64,000 nt of DNA from Brevundimonas viscosa (lineage in GTDB: Bacteria; Pseudomonadota; Alphaproteobacteria; Caulobacterales; Caulobacteraceae). Shown in pieces: positions 1-10,111 of the stretch. The position numbers and the translations under genes were made by a program. The stretch covers positions 248,001-312,000 of the forward strand of contig NZ_FOZV01000003.1 of the NCBI RefSeq assembly GCF_900116065.1. The letters are read 5' to 3'. Numbering within the stretch: position 1 is the stretch's first letter; each line of letters begins with the position of its first letter. The notes under the pieces are model-generated. The model ran no database searches. It worked only from the letters and a program-made list of their open reading frames with translations, and was not told where the DNA came from.

Positions 1-588
1 GGGCCGCTGCAGACGTGGGTCTTGCCCGCCCTGCTGGGACTGGGACTGGCCTCGGCGACCGGGCTGCGCACCTTCCTGCCGCTGCTCATGCTGGCGCTGG
101 CGGCGAAGTTCGAGCTGTTCGGGGTGCGCCTGATCGACCAGATGGACTGGCTGGTCTCCTGGCCCGCCATCGCGGCGCTGGCCACGGCGACGGTCGCCGA
201 GTTCGCGGGAGACAAGATTCCGGCGGTCGACCATGCGCTGAACGCCGTCGGCTACGTGACCCGTCCCGTGGCCGGGGCGGTGGCCGCGGGCAGCGTGTTC
301 TGGGCGGTCGACCCGACCGCCGCCGCCGTCGCCGGCATCATCGTCGGGGCCCCCGCAGCCCTCGCGTTCAACGCCGCGCAGACCGGCGCCCGGGTGGGCT
401 CGACGGCGACCACCGGCGGACTGGGCAATCCCGTGGTGTCCCTGATCGAGGACGTGCTGGCCGTGCTGACGGTGATCGTCGCCTTCCTGGCGCCGATCGT
501 CGTGCCGGTGCTGCTGATCGTGCTGGCGATCGTGGTGTTCAGGCTGGCGCGGCGGCTGCGCGACGGCCGGACGACCCGCCCGGCCTAG
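1..588 (+). CDS. DUF4126-family membrane protein (5' end possibly outside window)
   Basis: A hydrophobic protein of about 190 residues. It opens with a glycine/leucine-rich membrane segment carrying ATGLRTFLPLL, which I recognise as the start of DUF4126 proteins, followed by three or four more hydrophobic segments and a short basic tail. The first in-frame start visible is TTG at 22, but the frame stays open to the window edge, so the true start may lie upstream. It meets the next gene tail to tail, the two stop codons overlapping at 585-588. The family has no established function. Confidence 0.75.
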   Translation, partial: GPLQTWVLPALLGLGLASATGLRTFLPLLMLALAAKFELFGVRLIDQMDWLVSWPAIAALATATVAEFAGDKIPAVDHALNAVGYVTRPVAGAVAAGSVFWAVDPTAAAVAGIIVGAPAALAFNAAQTGARVGSTATTGGLGNPVVSLIEDVLAVLTVIVAFLAPIVVPVLLIVLAIVVFRLARRLRDGRTTRPA

Positions 589-893
589 AGGGCGCGGCCG
601 ACGATGGCTTTCAGGGTCTCGGCCTTGGCGGGCAGGTCGGCGCTCAGGCGCGAGGCCAGTTCGCGGGCGCCCACGGGGTAGGCGTCGCCGCCGTCGGCGA
701 TCTCCTTCGCCATCGCGGTGGCCTGCAGCAACACCTTCTCCAGCGCCTCGACCTGCTCCACGGCGAGGGCGCGAGCCTCGAGCTGAAGCCGCTTCACGCG
801 CTCGGAGGTGGTCTCCGGCTGGCGCATCAGATCGTAGACGGCGGCCTCGGACGGGACGAGACGGAGATCGGGCTTGGGCGGACTCTTGGGCAT
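585..893 (-). CDS. Small conserved-looking hypothetical protein
   Basis: A 102-residue soluble, mostly helical protein (MPKSPPKPDLRL start) with charged heptad-like stretches around residues 30-75. No domain is recognised. The start at 893 has a plausible GGAGC site just upstream on the minus strand. It is convergent with the DUF4126 gene and stands alone on its strand. A gene is likely because the frame has normal high-GC codon use and the opposite frames show no recognisable protein. Confidence 0.6.
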   Translation of the reverse strand: MPKSPPKPDLRLVPSEAAVYDLMRQPETTSERVKRLQLEARALAVEQVEALEKVLLQATAMAKEIADGGDAYPVGARELASRLSADLPAKAETLKAIVGRAL

Positions 894-1001
894 GGGCGGG
901 CTCCTGTCGAGGCAATGCGAAGCGGCGCCGCAGCGTTCCCGGAGAGCGCGCCGTTAACCGTGGAGGGAGGGTCGGCTGTGTCCTGAAGGCCTCACTCGCC
1001 C

Positions 1002-2012
<1,011 letters not shown>

Positions 2013-2108
2013 CGGGCGGGCTCCATACACCGAAACGGCGGGAGTGCGCCAATCGGGGAACCCTCGCCGTTCCCGCCGTGTTTCCGCGGTCATCCCACGG
2101 AGGAAACC

Positions 2109-2678
2109 ATGATCAGAACGCTTCTCGCCGGCGCCGCGTGCGCCGCCCTTCTGGCCGCGTGTCAGCAGGAACGCAGCCCCGAGGTCGTCGACAAGGCCCA
2201 GGACATGGCCGCCGGGCCGGTCGGCCAGATGTCGGCCGCCACCATGGGCTCCAACACCCAGGCCGGCTACATCTCCAACGCCGCCATGGGCGACATGTAC
2301 GAGATCATGGCCGCCGACATCGCCCTCGAGCGCACCCAGAACGCCCAGGTTCGCGAGCTGGCGACGATGATCAAGACCGACCACACCGCCGCCTCCAACG
2401 CCATGAAGGGCATGCTGCCGCAGGCCGCCCCCGACGCCGAGGCGCCGACCGCGCTCGACGAGCGTCGCCAGGGCCTGATCGACAACCTGCGCTCGGCCTC
2501 GGCCGAGAGCTTCGACCGCACCTGGATCGACCAGCAGGTCGCCGCCCACCAGGAGGCGGTGACGCTGCACAGCGGCTTCCAGGACCAGGACTCGCCGCTG
2601 GCCGCCCACGCGCGCAGCGTGCTGCCCAAGATCCAGGCTCACCTGGAGCGCGCCCAGCAGATCCAGGGCTCGATGTAA
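2109..2678 (+). CDS. DUF4142 lipoprotein
   Basis: A 189-residue exported protein with a short lipoprotein signal peptide: lipobox LLAAC with the modified cysteine at residue 18. The rest is an all-helical DUF4142 domain (a ferritin-like fold in the family) containing the typical DMYEIMAADIALERT and IDQQVAAHQEAV segments. The start follows a GGAGG site at about 2099-2103, and the longer upstream frame lacks such a signal. A rho-independent terminator follows at 2701-2728. The family's role is unknown; members are periplasmic or outer-membrane attached. Confidence 0.88.
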   Translation: MIRTLLAGAACAALLAACQQERSPEVVDKAQDMAAGPVGQMSAATMGSNTQAGYISNAAMGDMYEIMAADIALERTQNAQVRELATMIKTDHTAASNAMKGMLPQAAPDAEAPTALDERRQGLIDNLRSASAESFDRTWIDQQVAAHQEAVTLHSGFQDQDSPLAAHARSVLPKIQAHLERAQQIQGSM

Positions 2679-2700
2679 TCACCTCCGCCTGGCGGAAACC

Positions 2701-2728
2701 GGCCGGCGTCGTCAGGCGCCGGCCTTTT
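2701..2728 (+). terminator. Rho-independent terminator after the DUF4142 gene
   Basis: Perfect 8-bp arms GGCCGGCG (2701-2708) and CGCCGGCC (2717-2724) with an 8-base loop, followed by TTTT. It lies 22 bases past the stop of the plus-strand gene and overlaps the stop of the convergent antiporter gene. Confidence 0.7.
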
Positions 2729-4577
2729 CGCGTGCGTCGTCCTCGGCCAGCGCCTCGGCGGCCTCCTCGTTGAGCGCCCGTCCCTCGCGGCGCGGCCGGA
2801 CCCAGGGCTCCGGGCGGGTGGTGGCGATGTTGCCGCGCATCAGGTGGCGGCCGGCGGTGATGTCGCCCTCCGCCAGTTGCAGGGTGAACCGCTCCTCGTC
2901 CCGCTTCCGCACGTCGGAGATGGTCTCGTCGACCTGGACTTCGGAGAAGCCGAGGTCAAGCAGCACCTCGCGGCCGAAAGCCACGGCGCTCTCGAAGGTC
3001 TCCCGGACCTGGTAGTCGACGCCGGCCTGGACCAGGCGGATGGCGTGGCCGCGGTCGAAGGCGCGGACGAACAGCTTCGTCAGCGGGAACTCGGCCTTGA
3101 CCAGTTCGACGATGCGATCGGCGACCTCTGGTCTGTCGACGCAGACGAGGATGGTCTCGGCCTCGCCGGCGCCGGAGGCGCGCAGCACGTCGAGCCGGGC
3201 GCCGTCGCCATAGTAGACCTTGAAGCCGAAGTCCCCCGCCGCCTGGATCATCTCGACGTCCAGATCGATGATCGAGACATCGACGTCGCGGGCCAGCAGC
3301 GGCTGTGAAACCACCTGCGCGAAGCGGCCGAAGCCGATGATCAGCACCCGCTCGCGCAGGTCGCGGGCGCGGTCGACTCCGTCGGCGGCCTCAGGGTCGA
3401 TGGCGTCCGGCGGCATGAAGCGGCCGACCGCCAGGGTGGTCAGCGGCGTCAGCACCATCGACAGGATGACGATCGCCGTCGCCGAGGCTGCGATCCGGGC
3501 GTCGAACAGGCCGGCTGACAGGGCGGCCGCGTAGAGCACGAAGGCGAACTCCCCGCCCTGGGCGAATAGCACCGCGCGCTCCACCGCCTCGCGTTCCCGG
3601 GCGCGGAAGAGACGGGCGACGCCGTAGATGGCCATCGCCTTGACGGCCATGAAGGCGATGACTCCGCCGAGGATCACCTCCCACCGGGCCAGCACCACGC
3701 CGAGGTCGAGCGACATGCCGACGCTGAGGAAGAACAGGCCCAGCAGGATGGCGCGGAACGGCTCGACATCGGCCTCCAGCTGATGCCGGAAGCTGGATTC
3801 GGACAGCAGCACCCCGGCGAGGAAGGCGCCCATGGCCATGGACAGGCCGCCGAGATTCATCAGCCAGGCCGCCCCGACGACGACCAGCAGGGCCGCGGCG
3901 GTCATCACCTCGCGTCCGCCGTACCGGGCGAGGATGCGGAACACCGGGTTTATCAGGTAGCGGCCGGACACGAAGACCAGCACCACGGCGCCGGCGGCGA
4001 GGCCGAGGGTACGCCAGAGGGGCGGGCCCGCCTCGCCCGCCAGACCCATGGCCGAGGCGAGCACCGCCACCACCGCCAGCAGAGGGACGATGGCCAGGTC
4101 CTCGAGCAGCAGGATGGAGACGGCGCGCTGGCCCTGCGGGCTGGCCAGTTCGCCGCGCTCGTCGAGCATCTGCATGATCACCGCGGTCGAACTGAGCACG
4201 AAGCCGGAGGCGATGACGAACGCCACCGGCGCGCTGAGCCCGGCGGCCATGCCGGTGAAGGTCAGCAGCAGGGCGGCGACCGCCACCTGGGCGGCGCCGA
4301 GGCCGAATATCTCCCGCCGGAGGCCCCATAGGCGCGACGGCCGCATCTCCAGACCGATGATGAACAGGAAGATCACCACGCCGAACTCGGCGACGTGGAG
4401 GATGGTCTCCGGCTCGCGGAACAGGCCGACGCCGAAGGGGCCGATGGCGAGGCCGGCGGCCAGGTAGCCGAGCACCGAGCCCAGCTTCAGGCGGCGGAAC
4501 AGCGGCACGGCGACCACCGCCGCCCCCAGCAGGGCCGCGACATGGCCCAGCTCCAGTCCGCCGGTCGGTTCCGCCAT
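2712..4577 (-). CDS. CPA2-family cation:proton antiporter (Kef type)
   Basis: Predicted inner-membrane K+ (or Na+)/H+ antiporter of 621 residues. Residues about 10-385 are a sodium/hydrogen-exchanger domain of roughly 12 membrane helices (GYLAAGLAIGPFG, FLFIIGLEM, ALLLLED-type segments). Residues about 415-530 form a TrkA-N/RCK NAD-binding domain beginning RVLIIGFGRFAQ. The architecture matches KefB/KefC and YbaL; no KefF/KefG ancillary oxidoreductase is nearby, so glutathione gating is not shown. The start at 4577 is preceded by GGAGGGGG and gives a canonical N-terminus. The open frame continues another 22 codons, which I discard. Confidence 0.9.
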   Translation of the reverse strand: MAEPTGGLELGHVAALLGAAVVAVPLFRRLKLGSVLGYLAAGLAIGPFGVGLFREPETILHVAEFGVVIFLFIIGLEMRPSRLWGLRREIFGLGAAQVAVAALLLTFTGMAAGLSAPVAFVIASGFVLSSTAVIMQMLDERGELASPQGQRAVSILLLEDLAIVPLLAVVAVLASAMGLAGEAGPPLWRTLGLAAGAVVLVFVSGRYLINPVFRILARYGGREVMTAAALLVVVGAAWLMNLGGLSMAMGAFLAGVLLSESSFRHQLEADVEPFRAILLGLFFLSVGMSLDLGVVLARWEVILGGVIAFMAVKAMAIYGVARLFRAREREAVERAVLFAQGGEFAFVLYAAALSAGLFDARIAASATAIVILSMVLTPLTTLAVGRFMPPDAIDPEAADGVDRARDLRERVLIIGFGRFAQVVSQPLLARDVDVSIIDLDVEMIQAAGDFGFKVYYGDGARLDVLRASGAGEAETILVCVDRPEVADRIVELVKAEFPLTKLFVRAFDRGHAIRLVQAGVDYQVRETFESAVAFGREVLLDLGFSEVQVDETISDVRKRDEERFTLQLAEGDITAGRHLMRGNIATTRPEPWVRPRREGRALNEEAAEALAEDDAREKAGA

Positions 4578-4723
4578 CGCCGCCCCCTCCGTCCGAGATC
4601 GTGCATAGTGGGGGCGCGGTCGGCAGCGCGCCAGCCCGGACATCAGGCTTCGTCAGGGGCCAAGGCCACAGTTTGGTCCGATGCTGCGCCGCTGATGAGG
4701 TTTGAAAATCTAGGGAGGTCGGA

Positions 4724-6553
4724 ATGACGCACGATCGAGGAAGGTCCGCTACGGCGGCGCTGCTGTGCCTGGCGCTGGCGGCGCCTGCGACCGTTCAACC
4801 GGCCGCCGCGGCCCCCGCATCGGCGGCGCAGGACGGCGACGCTACGCCCGCCGCCTGCCGCGCCTACGGCTTCGTCCTGCCCGAGGAGCGGTCCGCACCC
4901 CCGCGGCCGGTCCCCCCCTCGGTGACGCGACCGATCCTTCCCACGAAAAAGGAAGACCGTCTCGCCCCCGCCACGCCGCCAACCCCTCCCCCGCCGCCTC
5001 CGATGCCGCCGCCGCCGCCTCCGCCGCCCCCCGTCATGGCGGCTCCGGAGGCGATTGGGGTCACCGGCTCGCGCATCCCGTCCCTGAGCAACTCCACCGT
5101 GCCGGCCCCTGCCCGGATCGACACCGAACGCTACCCGGACGCCACGCCGAACCCGGTCCGTCGGGTCGCCGAAGAGCCGGTGTCGACCTTCTCCATCGAC
5201 GTGGACACGGCCAGCTATTCCAACGTGCGCCGCTTCATCGACGAGGGCCGGGCGCCGCCGGTGGATGCGGTGCGGGTCGAGGAGCTGATCAACTACTTCG
5301 ACTATGGCTATGCGCGGCCGCGGTCGGCCGACGAGCCGTTCGCCATCCACACCACCGTGGCCGCCGCGCCCTGGGCGCCGGGGCGGCAGGTCGTCCATGT
5401 CGGGCTGCAGGGCTACGAGCTGCCGGAGGGCGAGCGGCGGCCGTTGAACCTGACCTTCCTCGTCGACGTCTCGGGCTCGATGAACAGCCCGGACAAGCTG
5501 GCGCTGGCCCAGCGCTCGATGAACCTGATCATCGACCGGCTGCGGCCGCAGGACACGGTGGCGGTGACCTATTACGCGGAAGGGGCCGGAACGACGCTGG
5601 CGCCGACGCCGGGCGACCAGAAGCTGAAGATCCGCTGCGCCGTGGCCAGCCTCTACGCCTCGGGCGGCACGGCGGGGGCGACCGGCATGACCAACGCCTA
5701 CGACCAGGCCCAGGCCAGCTTCGCCCGCGACCGGGTCAACCGCATCCTGATGTTCACCGACGGCGACTTCAACGTCGGGGTCACCGACGACATGCGGCTG
5801 GAGGACTATGTCGCGGCGAAGCGGGAGACGGGCATCTACCTGTCGGTCTACGGCTTCGGGCGCGGCAACTACCAGGACGCCCGCATGCAGACCATCGCCC
5901 AGGCCGGCAACGGAACGGCGGCCTACGTGGACGACCTCAACGAGGCGCGGCGGCTGTTCGGGCCGATGTTCGACCGCGGAGCCTTCCCCATCGCCGACGA
6001 CGTCAAGATCCAGGTCGAGTTCAACCCGGCCCGCGTCGCCGAGTACCGGCTGATCGGCTACGAGACCCGGCTGCTGGACGAGGCCGACTTCGCCAACGAC
6101 CGCGTCGACGCCGGCGAGGTGGGGTCGGGCGCCTCGGTCACGGCGCTGTACGAGATCACCCCGGTGGGCGGACCCAGCCAGATCCCCGAGCGGCGCTACG
6201 ACCAGAACCGCATCGGGGTGGGCGGCGGCGATCCGGCGGGCGAGATCGGCTTCGTTCAGGTGCGTTACAAGCGGCCGGGCGAGGACAGCTCCCGGCTGAT
6301 CCAGCAGGTGGTGGCGAACCGCGCCTCGGGGCCGGTTTCGGCGCAGCCGCCCGAAAGCACGCGTTGGGCGTTGGCGGTGGCGGCCTTCGGCCAGAAGCTG
6401 CGCGCCGACCCGTGGATGCCGGCCGACTACGGCTGGAGCGAGATCCTCGAGCAGGCGCAGGGGGCGCGGGGCGAAGACCCGTACGGCGAACGGGCGGAGT
6501 TCGTGCAGCTGGTCCGCGCGGCGTCGGAGCTGCCGGCGCAGGCGAGGCCGTAG
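4724..6553 (+). CDS. Exported von Willebrand factor A protein (YfbK type, DUF3520)
   Basis: A 609-residue protein with a signal peptide (residues 1-30), a long proline-rich stretch at about 85-105, a YfbK N-terminal region at about 140-220, a VWA domain at about 245-415 and a DUF3520 C-terminus. The metal-ion-dependent adhesion site is intact: D248-x-S250-x-S252, with FTDGDFN later. Residues 113-118 read VTGSRI, a motif usually found at the start of TonB-dependent receptor plugs. A GGGAGG site precedes the start. The following gene starts 13 bases after the stop, so the two may be co-transcribed. Role unknown; VWA domains bind protein partners. Confidence 0.88.
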   Translation: MTHDRGRSATAALLCLALAAPATVQPAAAAPASAAQDGDATPAACRAYGFVLPEERSAPPRPVPPSVTRPILPTKKEDRLAPATPPTPPPPPPMPPPPPPPPPVMAAPEAIGVTGSRIPSLSNSTVPAPARIDTERYPDATPNPVRRVAEEPVSTFSIDVDTASYSNVRRFIDEGRAPPVDAVRVEELINYFDYGYARPRSADEPFAIHTTVAAAPWAPGRQVVHVGLQGYELPEGERRPLNLTFLVDVSGSMNSPDKLALAQRSMNLIIDRLRPQDTVAVTYYAEGAGTTLAPTPGDQKLKIRCAVASLYASGGTAGATGMTNAYDQAQASFARDRVNRILMFTDGDFNVGVTDDMRLEDYVAAKRETGIYLSVYGFGRGNYQDARMQTIAQAGNGTAAYVDDLNEARRLFGPMFDRGAFPIADDVKIQVEFNPARVAEYRLIGYETRLLDEADFANDRVDAGEVGSGASVTALYEITPVGGPSQIPERRYDQNRIGVGGGDPAGEIGFVQVRYKRPGEDSSRLIQQVVANRASGPVSAQPPESTRWALAVAAFGQKLRADPWMPADYGWSEILEQAQGARGEDPYGERAEFVQLVRAASELPAQARP

Positions 6554-6566
6554 TATGTGATCGGGG

Positions 6567-7772
6567 GTGACCGAGACCCTCTCCCCCGCAACCGCCCGCC
6601 GCATCGCCCTGGCCGCCCAGGGCTTCGGCCGGACGCCGCCCGCGGCGCCCGGCCGAAGGCACGTCCGCGACCTCGTCCGCAGGCTCGGCGTGGTCCAGAT
6701 CGACAGCGTCAATGTGCTGGCGCGGACCCATTACCTGCCCGGCTTCTCGCGGCTGGGCGACTATCCGCGCGAGGCGCTGGAGGCCGAGGCCTGGGGCGGC
6801 CGGCGGGGCCTGTTCGAGTACTGGGGCCACGAGGCGTCGCTGCTGCCGGTGGAGAGCCAGCCGCTGCTGCGCTGGCGCATGGCGCGGGCGCAGGCGGGCG
6901 AAGGCATCTGGAGCGGGGTGGCGCGGTTCGGACGCGAGCGGGCGGACTACATCGCGGAGGTGCTGAAGGAGATCGAGCGGCGGGGGCCGGTCACCGGCGG
7001 CGACTTCGCGGAAGGCCCGCGCGGGGCGCCCGGCTGGTGGTCGTGGTCGGACGGCAAGCGGGCGCTGGAATGGCTGTTCTGGGCCGGGCTGATCACCACA
7101 CGAACCCGACGCGGCTTCGAGCGGGTCTATGACCTGACGGAGCGCGCCCTGCCCCGGGCGGTGGTGGAGACGCCGACGCCGGATGAGGCGGACGCCCAGC
7201 GCGAGCTGGTGCGCATCGCGGCGCGGGCGCTGGGGGTGGCGACCGAGGCCGACCTGCGGGACTACTTCCGGCTGCCGCTGGCCGATGCGCGGGGGCGGGT
7301 GGCGGAGCTGGCCGAGGCGGGCGAGCTGGCGCCCGTGCACGTCAAGGGCTGGGGCCGGACGGCATGGCTGTGGCCCGATACACGGCGGCCGCGAAAGGTC
7401 ACGGGCGACGCCCTGCTTTCGCCGTTCGACAACCTGATCTGGACCCGGGACCGCGCCCAGCGGCTGTTCGGCGCGCGGGTGCGGCTGGAGATCTACACCC
7501 CGGCCCACAAGCGGACGCACGGCTACTACGTCCTGCCCTTCCTCGAGGACGAGGCGATCACCGCGCGCGTCGACCTGAAGGCGGACCGGCAGGCCGGCGT
7601 GCTGCGGGTCCAGGCGGCGTGGCGCGAGCCGGACACGACGGCGGAGACGCCGGATCGGCTGGCGGCGGAGCTGCGAAGGATGGCCGGATGGCTGGGGCTG
7701 GAGCGGGTCGAGATGGCCGGAAAGGGCGACCTCGCCGCGGCTCTGCCCTTCATGATTCGCGACGCGGCCTGA
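6567..7772 (+). CDS. YcaQ/AlkX-like winged-helix DNA glycosylase family protein
   Basis: A 401-residue HTH_42 (formerly DUF1006) protein. E. coli YcaQ of this family is a DNA glycosylase that unhooks interstrand crosslinks and some alkylated bases. The N-terminal winged helix carries the catalytic-type Q-x-D motif as Q44-I45-D46, followed by the conserved ARTHYLPGFSRLGDY segment; SPFDNLIW and YYVLPFL occur in the C-terminal half. GTG at 6567 is the only good start after the upstream stop. Enzyme activity is inferred from the family; the substrate range here is unknown. Confidence 0.87.
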   Translation: MTETLSPATARRIALAAQGFGRTPPAAPGRRHVRDLVRRLGVVQIDSVNVLARTHYLPGFSRLGDYPREALEAEAWGGRRGLFEYWGHEASLLPVESQPLLRWRMARAQAGEGIWSGVARFGRERADYIAEVLKEIERRGPVTGGDFAEGPRGAPGWWSWSDGKRALEWLFWAGLITTRTRRGFERVYDLTERALPRAVVETPTPDEADAQRELVRIAARALGVATEADLRDYFRLPLADARGRVAELAEAGELAPVHVKGWGRTAWLWPDTRRPRKVTGDALLSPFDNLIWTRDRAQRLFGARVRLEIYTPAHKRTHGYYVLPFLEDEAITARVDLKADRQAGVLRVQAAWREPDTTAETPDRLAAELRRMAGWLGLERVEMAGKGDLAAALPFMIRDAA

Positions 7773-7929
7773 GCTGTAGGATTATTTTCACATCGACCTC
7801 TTGAGCCACGGTCGGGTCCTGCCCATGTCCGCGGCGTGCGGCGCCTTGGCGTCGGGGGGTCTTTGACAATCTGCGACCGGCGCGACGGGCAGCCGCGCTG
7901 ACGATGATTTCCGATAACGCGGCGACCAC

Positions 7930-8015
7930 CCTGTCACGGTCAGCCGCCACGCCTCTGTTTTTCCAGCGTTCGCCTGTCACGTTGGCACGTTTGGCGCCCC
8001 GAAAATCGTGACAGG
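7930..8015. repeat. Three copies of a CCTGTCACG 9-mer, two forming an inverted repeat
   Basis: CCTGTCACG occurs at 7930-7938 and 7973-7981, and its reverse complement at 8007-8015. The last two could pair as 9-bp perfect arms around a 25-base loop. The 263-base gap 7773-8035 between the convergent YcaQ-like and aldehyde dehydrogenase genes otherwise holds only a hairpin (GAGCCGGT...ACCGGCTC, 8015-8037) at the dehydrogenase stop. Confidence 0.45.
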
Positions 8016-8035
8016 AGCCGGTCGGGGAAACCGGC

Positions 8036-9532
8036 TCACACCTCGAACCGCACCCCCTGGGCCAGCGGCAGGTCGCGGCTGAAATTCACCGTCTGGGTCT
8101 GGCGGCGCATATAGGCCTTCCAGGCGTCGGAACCCGACTCGCGGCCGCCGCCGGTGTCCTTCTCGCCGCCGAAGGCCCCGCCGATCTCGGCCCCCGAGGG
8201 GCCGATGTTGACGTTGGCGATGCCGCAATCGGAGCCCCAGGCGGAGAGGAATTGCTCGGCCTCGCGGACGCTGTCGGTGAAGACGCAGGACGAGAGCCCC
8301 TGCGGGACGGCGTTCTGCATCTGGACGGCCTGGTCGAAGTCGGACCAGGTCAGGACGTAGAGGATGGGCGCGAAGGTCTCGTGCATGACCACCTCCGTCT
8401 GCGCCGGCATGCGCACGATGGCGGGGCGGATGTAGATTCCGTCCCGATCGAGACGGCCGCCGCCGGTGACGACCTCCCCGCCCTGCTCCGCCGCCCGGGC
8501 CAGCGACGCCTCGAAGGCTTCGGCGGCGGCGGCGTCGATCAGTGGGCCGACCAGCACCCCGTCCTCGCGCGGATCCCCGATCGGCAGGCTCTCGTAGGCG
8601 GCCTTCAGGCGGGCCACGAGGGCGTCCGCGACGCTCTCGTGCACCAGCAGGCGGCGCAGCGAGGTGCAGCGCTGACCGCAGGTCCCGACGGCGGAGAAGG
8701 CGACGGCCCGCACCGCCATCTCCAGATCGGCGGAGGGCGCGACGATCATGGCGTTGTTGCCGCCGAGCTCCAGCAGGGAGCGGCCGAGTCGGCCGGCGAC
8801 GGTCTGGGCCACCGCCCGGCCCATGCGGGTCGAGCCGGTGGCGGACACCAGCGGAATGCGCGGGTCGGCGGCCAGCGCCTCGCCGGCGTCGCGACCGCCG
8901 ACGACCACCTGGGACAGGCCTTCCGGAGCGTCGCCGAAGCGGGCCAGGGCGCGCTGGAACACAGCCTGGGTCGCCAGCGCCGTGAGCGGGGTCTTCTCGG
9001 ACGGCTTCCAGATCACCGGGTCGCCGCAGACGAGGGCGAGGCAGGCGTTCCACGCCCACACCGCGACCGGGAAGTTGAAGGCCGAGATGACCAGCACCGG
9101 CCCCAGCGGCTGCCACGTCTCGCGCATGTGGTGACCGGGACGCTCGCTGGGCAGGGTCAGGCCGTAGAGCTGGCGCGACAGGCCGACCGCGAAGTCGCAG
9201 ACGTCGATCATCTCCTGCACCTCGCCGAGGCCCTCGGAGACGATCTTGCCGGCCTCGAGGGTGACCAGGCGGGCGAGGTCGTCCTTCGCGGCGCGCAGCT
9301 CATCGCCGAACAGGCGGACCAGCTCGCCGCGACGCGGCGCGGGGACCCGCCGCCAGGCGTGGAACGCCTCCACGGCGCGGGCGACGACCGGTTCGAGGTC
9401 CGCGGTCTCGGCGAGCCGGCCCGCGGTCGAGCCGTCGATCGGGGACCGGACCTCGAGCCCGTCCGAGCTCCAGATGGGACCGCCGGCGCCCAGCCGCTCG
9501 AGAATGGTCCTCGCCTCGTTCGCAGCCGTCAT
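8036..9532 (-). CDS. Aldehyde dehydrogenase, ALDH7/antiquitin type (AmaB-like)
   Basis: A 498-residue NAD-dependent aldehyde dehydrogenase. The C-terminal signature FGGEKDTGGGRESGSDAW and the LPLAQGV ending are typical of the antiquitin/AmaB group, which oxidises L-2-aminoadipate 6-semialdehyde (piperideine-6-carboxylate) in lysine breakdown. ELGGNN precedes the catalytic cysteine C289 in the GQRCTS motif. The start at 9532 has GGAGGG seven bases upstream and a normal length; the longer frame is discarded. No other lysine-degradation gene is adjacent, so substrate is inferred from family only. Confidence 0.92.
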   Translation of the reverse strand: MTAANEARTILERLGAGGPIWSSDGLEVRSPIDGSTAGRLAETADLEPVVARAVEAFHAWRRVPAPRRGELVRLFGDELRAAKDDLARLVTLEAGKIVSEGLGEVQEMIDVCDFAVGLSRQLYGLTLPSERPGHHMRETWQPLGPVLVISAFNFPVAVWAWNACLALVCGDPVIWKPSEKTPLTALATQAVFQRALARFGDAPEGLSQVVVGGRDAGEALAADPRIPLVSATGSTRMGRAVAQTVAGRLGRSLLELGGNNAMIVAPSADLEMAVRAVAFSAVGTCGQRCTSLRRLLVHESVADALVARLKAAYESLPIGDPREDGVLVGPLIDAAAAEAFEASLARAAEQGGEVVTGGGRLDRDGIYIRPAIVRMPAQTEVVMHETFAPILYVLTWSDFDQAVQMQNAVPQGLSSCVFTDSVREAEQFLSAWGSDCGIANVNIGPSGAEIGGAFGGEKDTGGGRESGSDAWKAYMRRQTQTVNFSRDLPLAQGVRFEV

Positions 9533-9648
9533 CGCGCCCTCCGTGATCCGCCGGGGCGGTCTAGCCCGGGGCGGCCGCCGGCGGAAGCGGAACCGGCTCC
9601 CGTACCGGGGGTTCTGTCGCCGACCCCGACACTCAAGGAGAGGCTGCG

Positions 9649-10059
9649 ATGAAAGTACGCGACGTGATGAGCAAGGACGTGCAGGTGGCGCGGCCCGGCG
9701 ACAGCCTGCAGCAGGTGGCGACACGCATGCGCGACGGCGACTTCGGCTTCATGCCGGTGGCCGACGGGGACCGGCTGATCGGAACCGTCACCGACCGCGA
9801 CATCTGCATCCGGGCCATCGCCGAGGGCGCGGCCAGTTCGGCTCCGGTGGTCGAGTACATCACCCGCGACCCGCACACGGCCCGGGCCGACGACGACCTG
9901 AAGGATGTGCTGGAGGCCATGGGATCGCGCCAGATCCGCCGTCTGCCGGTGCTGGACAAGGACGACCGTCTGGTGGGCGTGGTCTCGCTGGGCGACCTGT
10001 CGACCCGGGTGAAGGAGAAGTACGCCGGCGAGGCGCTGGAAGACATCTCCCGGCCCTGA
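9649..10059 (+). CDS. Two-CBS-domain protein
   Basis: A 136-residue cytosolic protein made almost entirely of a CBS-domain pair (residues about 1-60 and 70-130). It has DVMSKDVQ and YITRDPHTA at the domain starts and GTVTDRDI and GVVSLGDL at their ends. CBS pairs (Bateman modules) bind adenosine nucleotides; stand-alone forms like this one have no assigned partner. An AAGGAGAGG site precedes the ATG. Divergent from the aldehyde dehydrogenase gene. Confidence 0.9.
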   Translation: MKVRDVMSKDVQVARPGDSLQQVATRMRDGDFGFMPVADGDRLIGTVTDRDICIRAIAEGAASSAPVVEYITRDPHTARADDDLKDVLEAMGSRQIRRLPVLDKDDRLVGVVSLGDLSTRVKEKYAGEALEDISRP

Positions 10060-10111
10060 CAAGCGGCGGTTAACCCTGTCGCCAAACCCGGCGTTCACCG
10101 CGACGCGCCAT

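Noticed and set aside
15-986. 323-residue plus-strand frame over the first kilobase
   Set aside because: Arginine/glycine-rich composition typical of a GC-rich shadow frame; it covers the DUF4126 gene in another frame and runs antisense through the 585-893 gene.
7750-7980. 76-residue minus-strand frame between the YcaQ-like and dehydrogenase genes
   Set aside because: Arginine-rich, no ribosome site, overlaps the 3' end of the YcaQ-like gene and ends in the repeat region.
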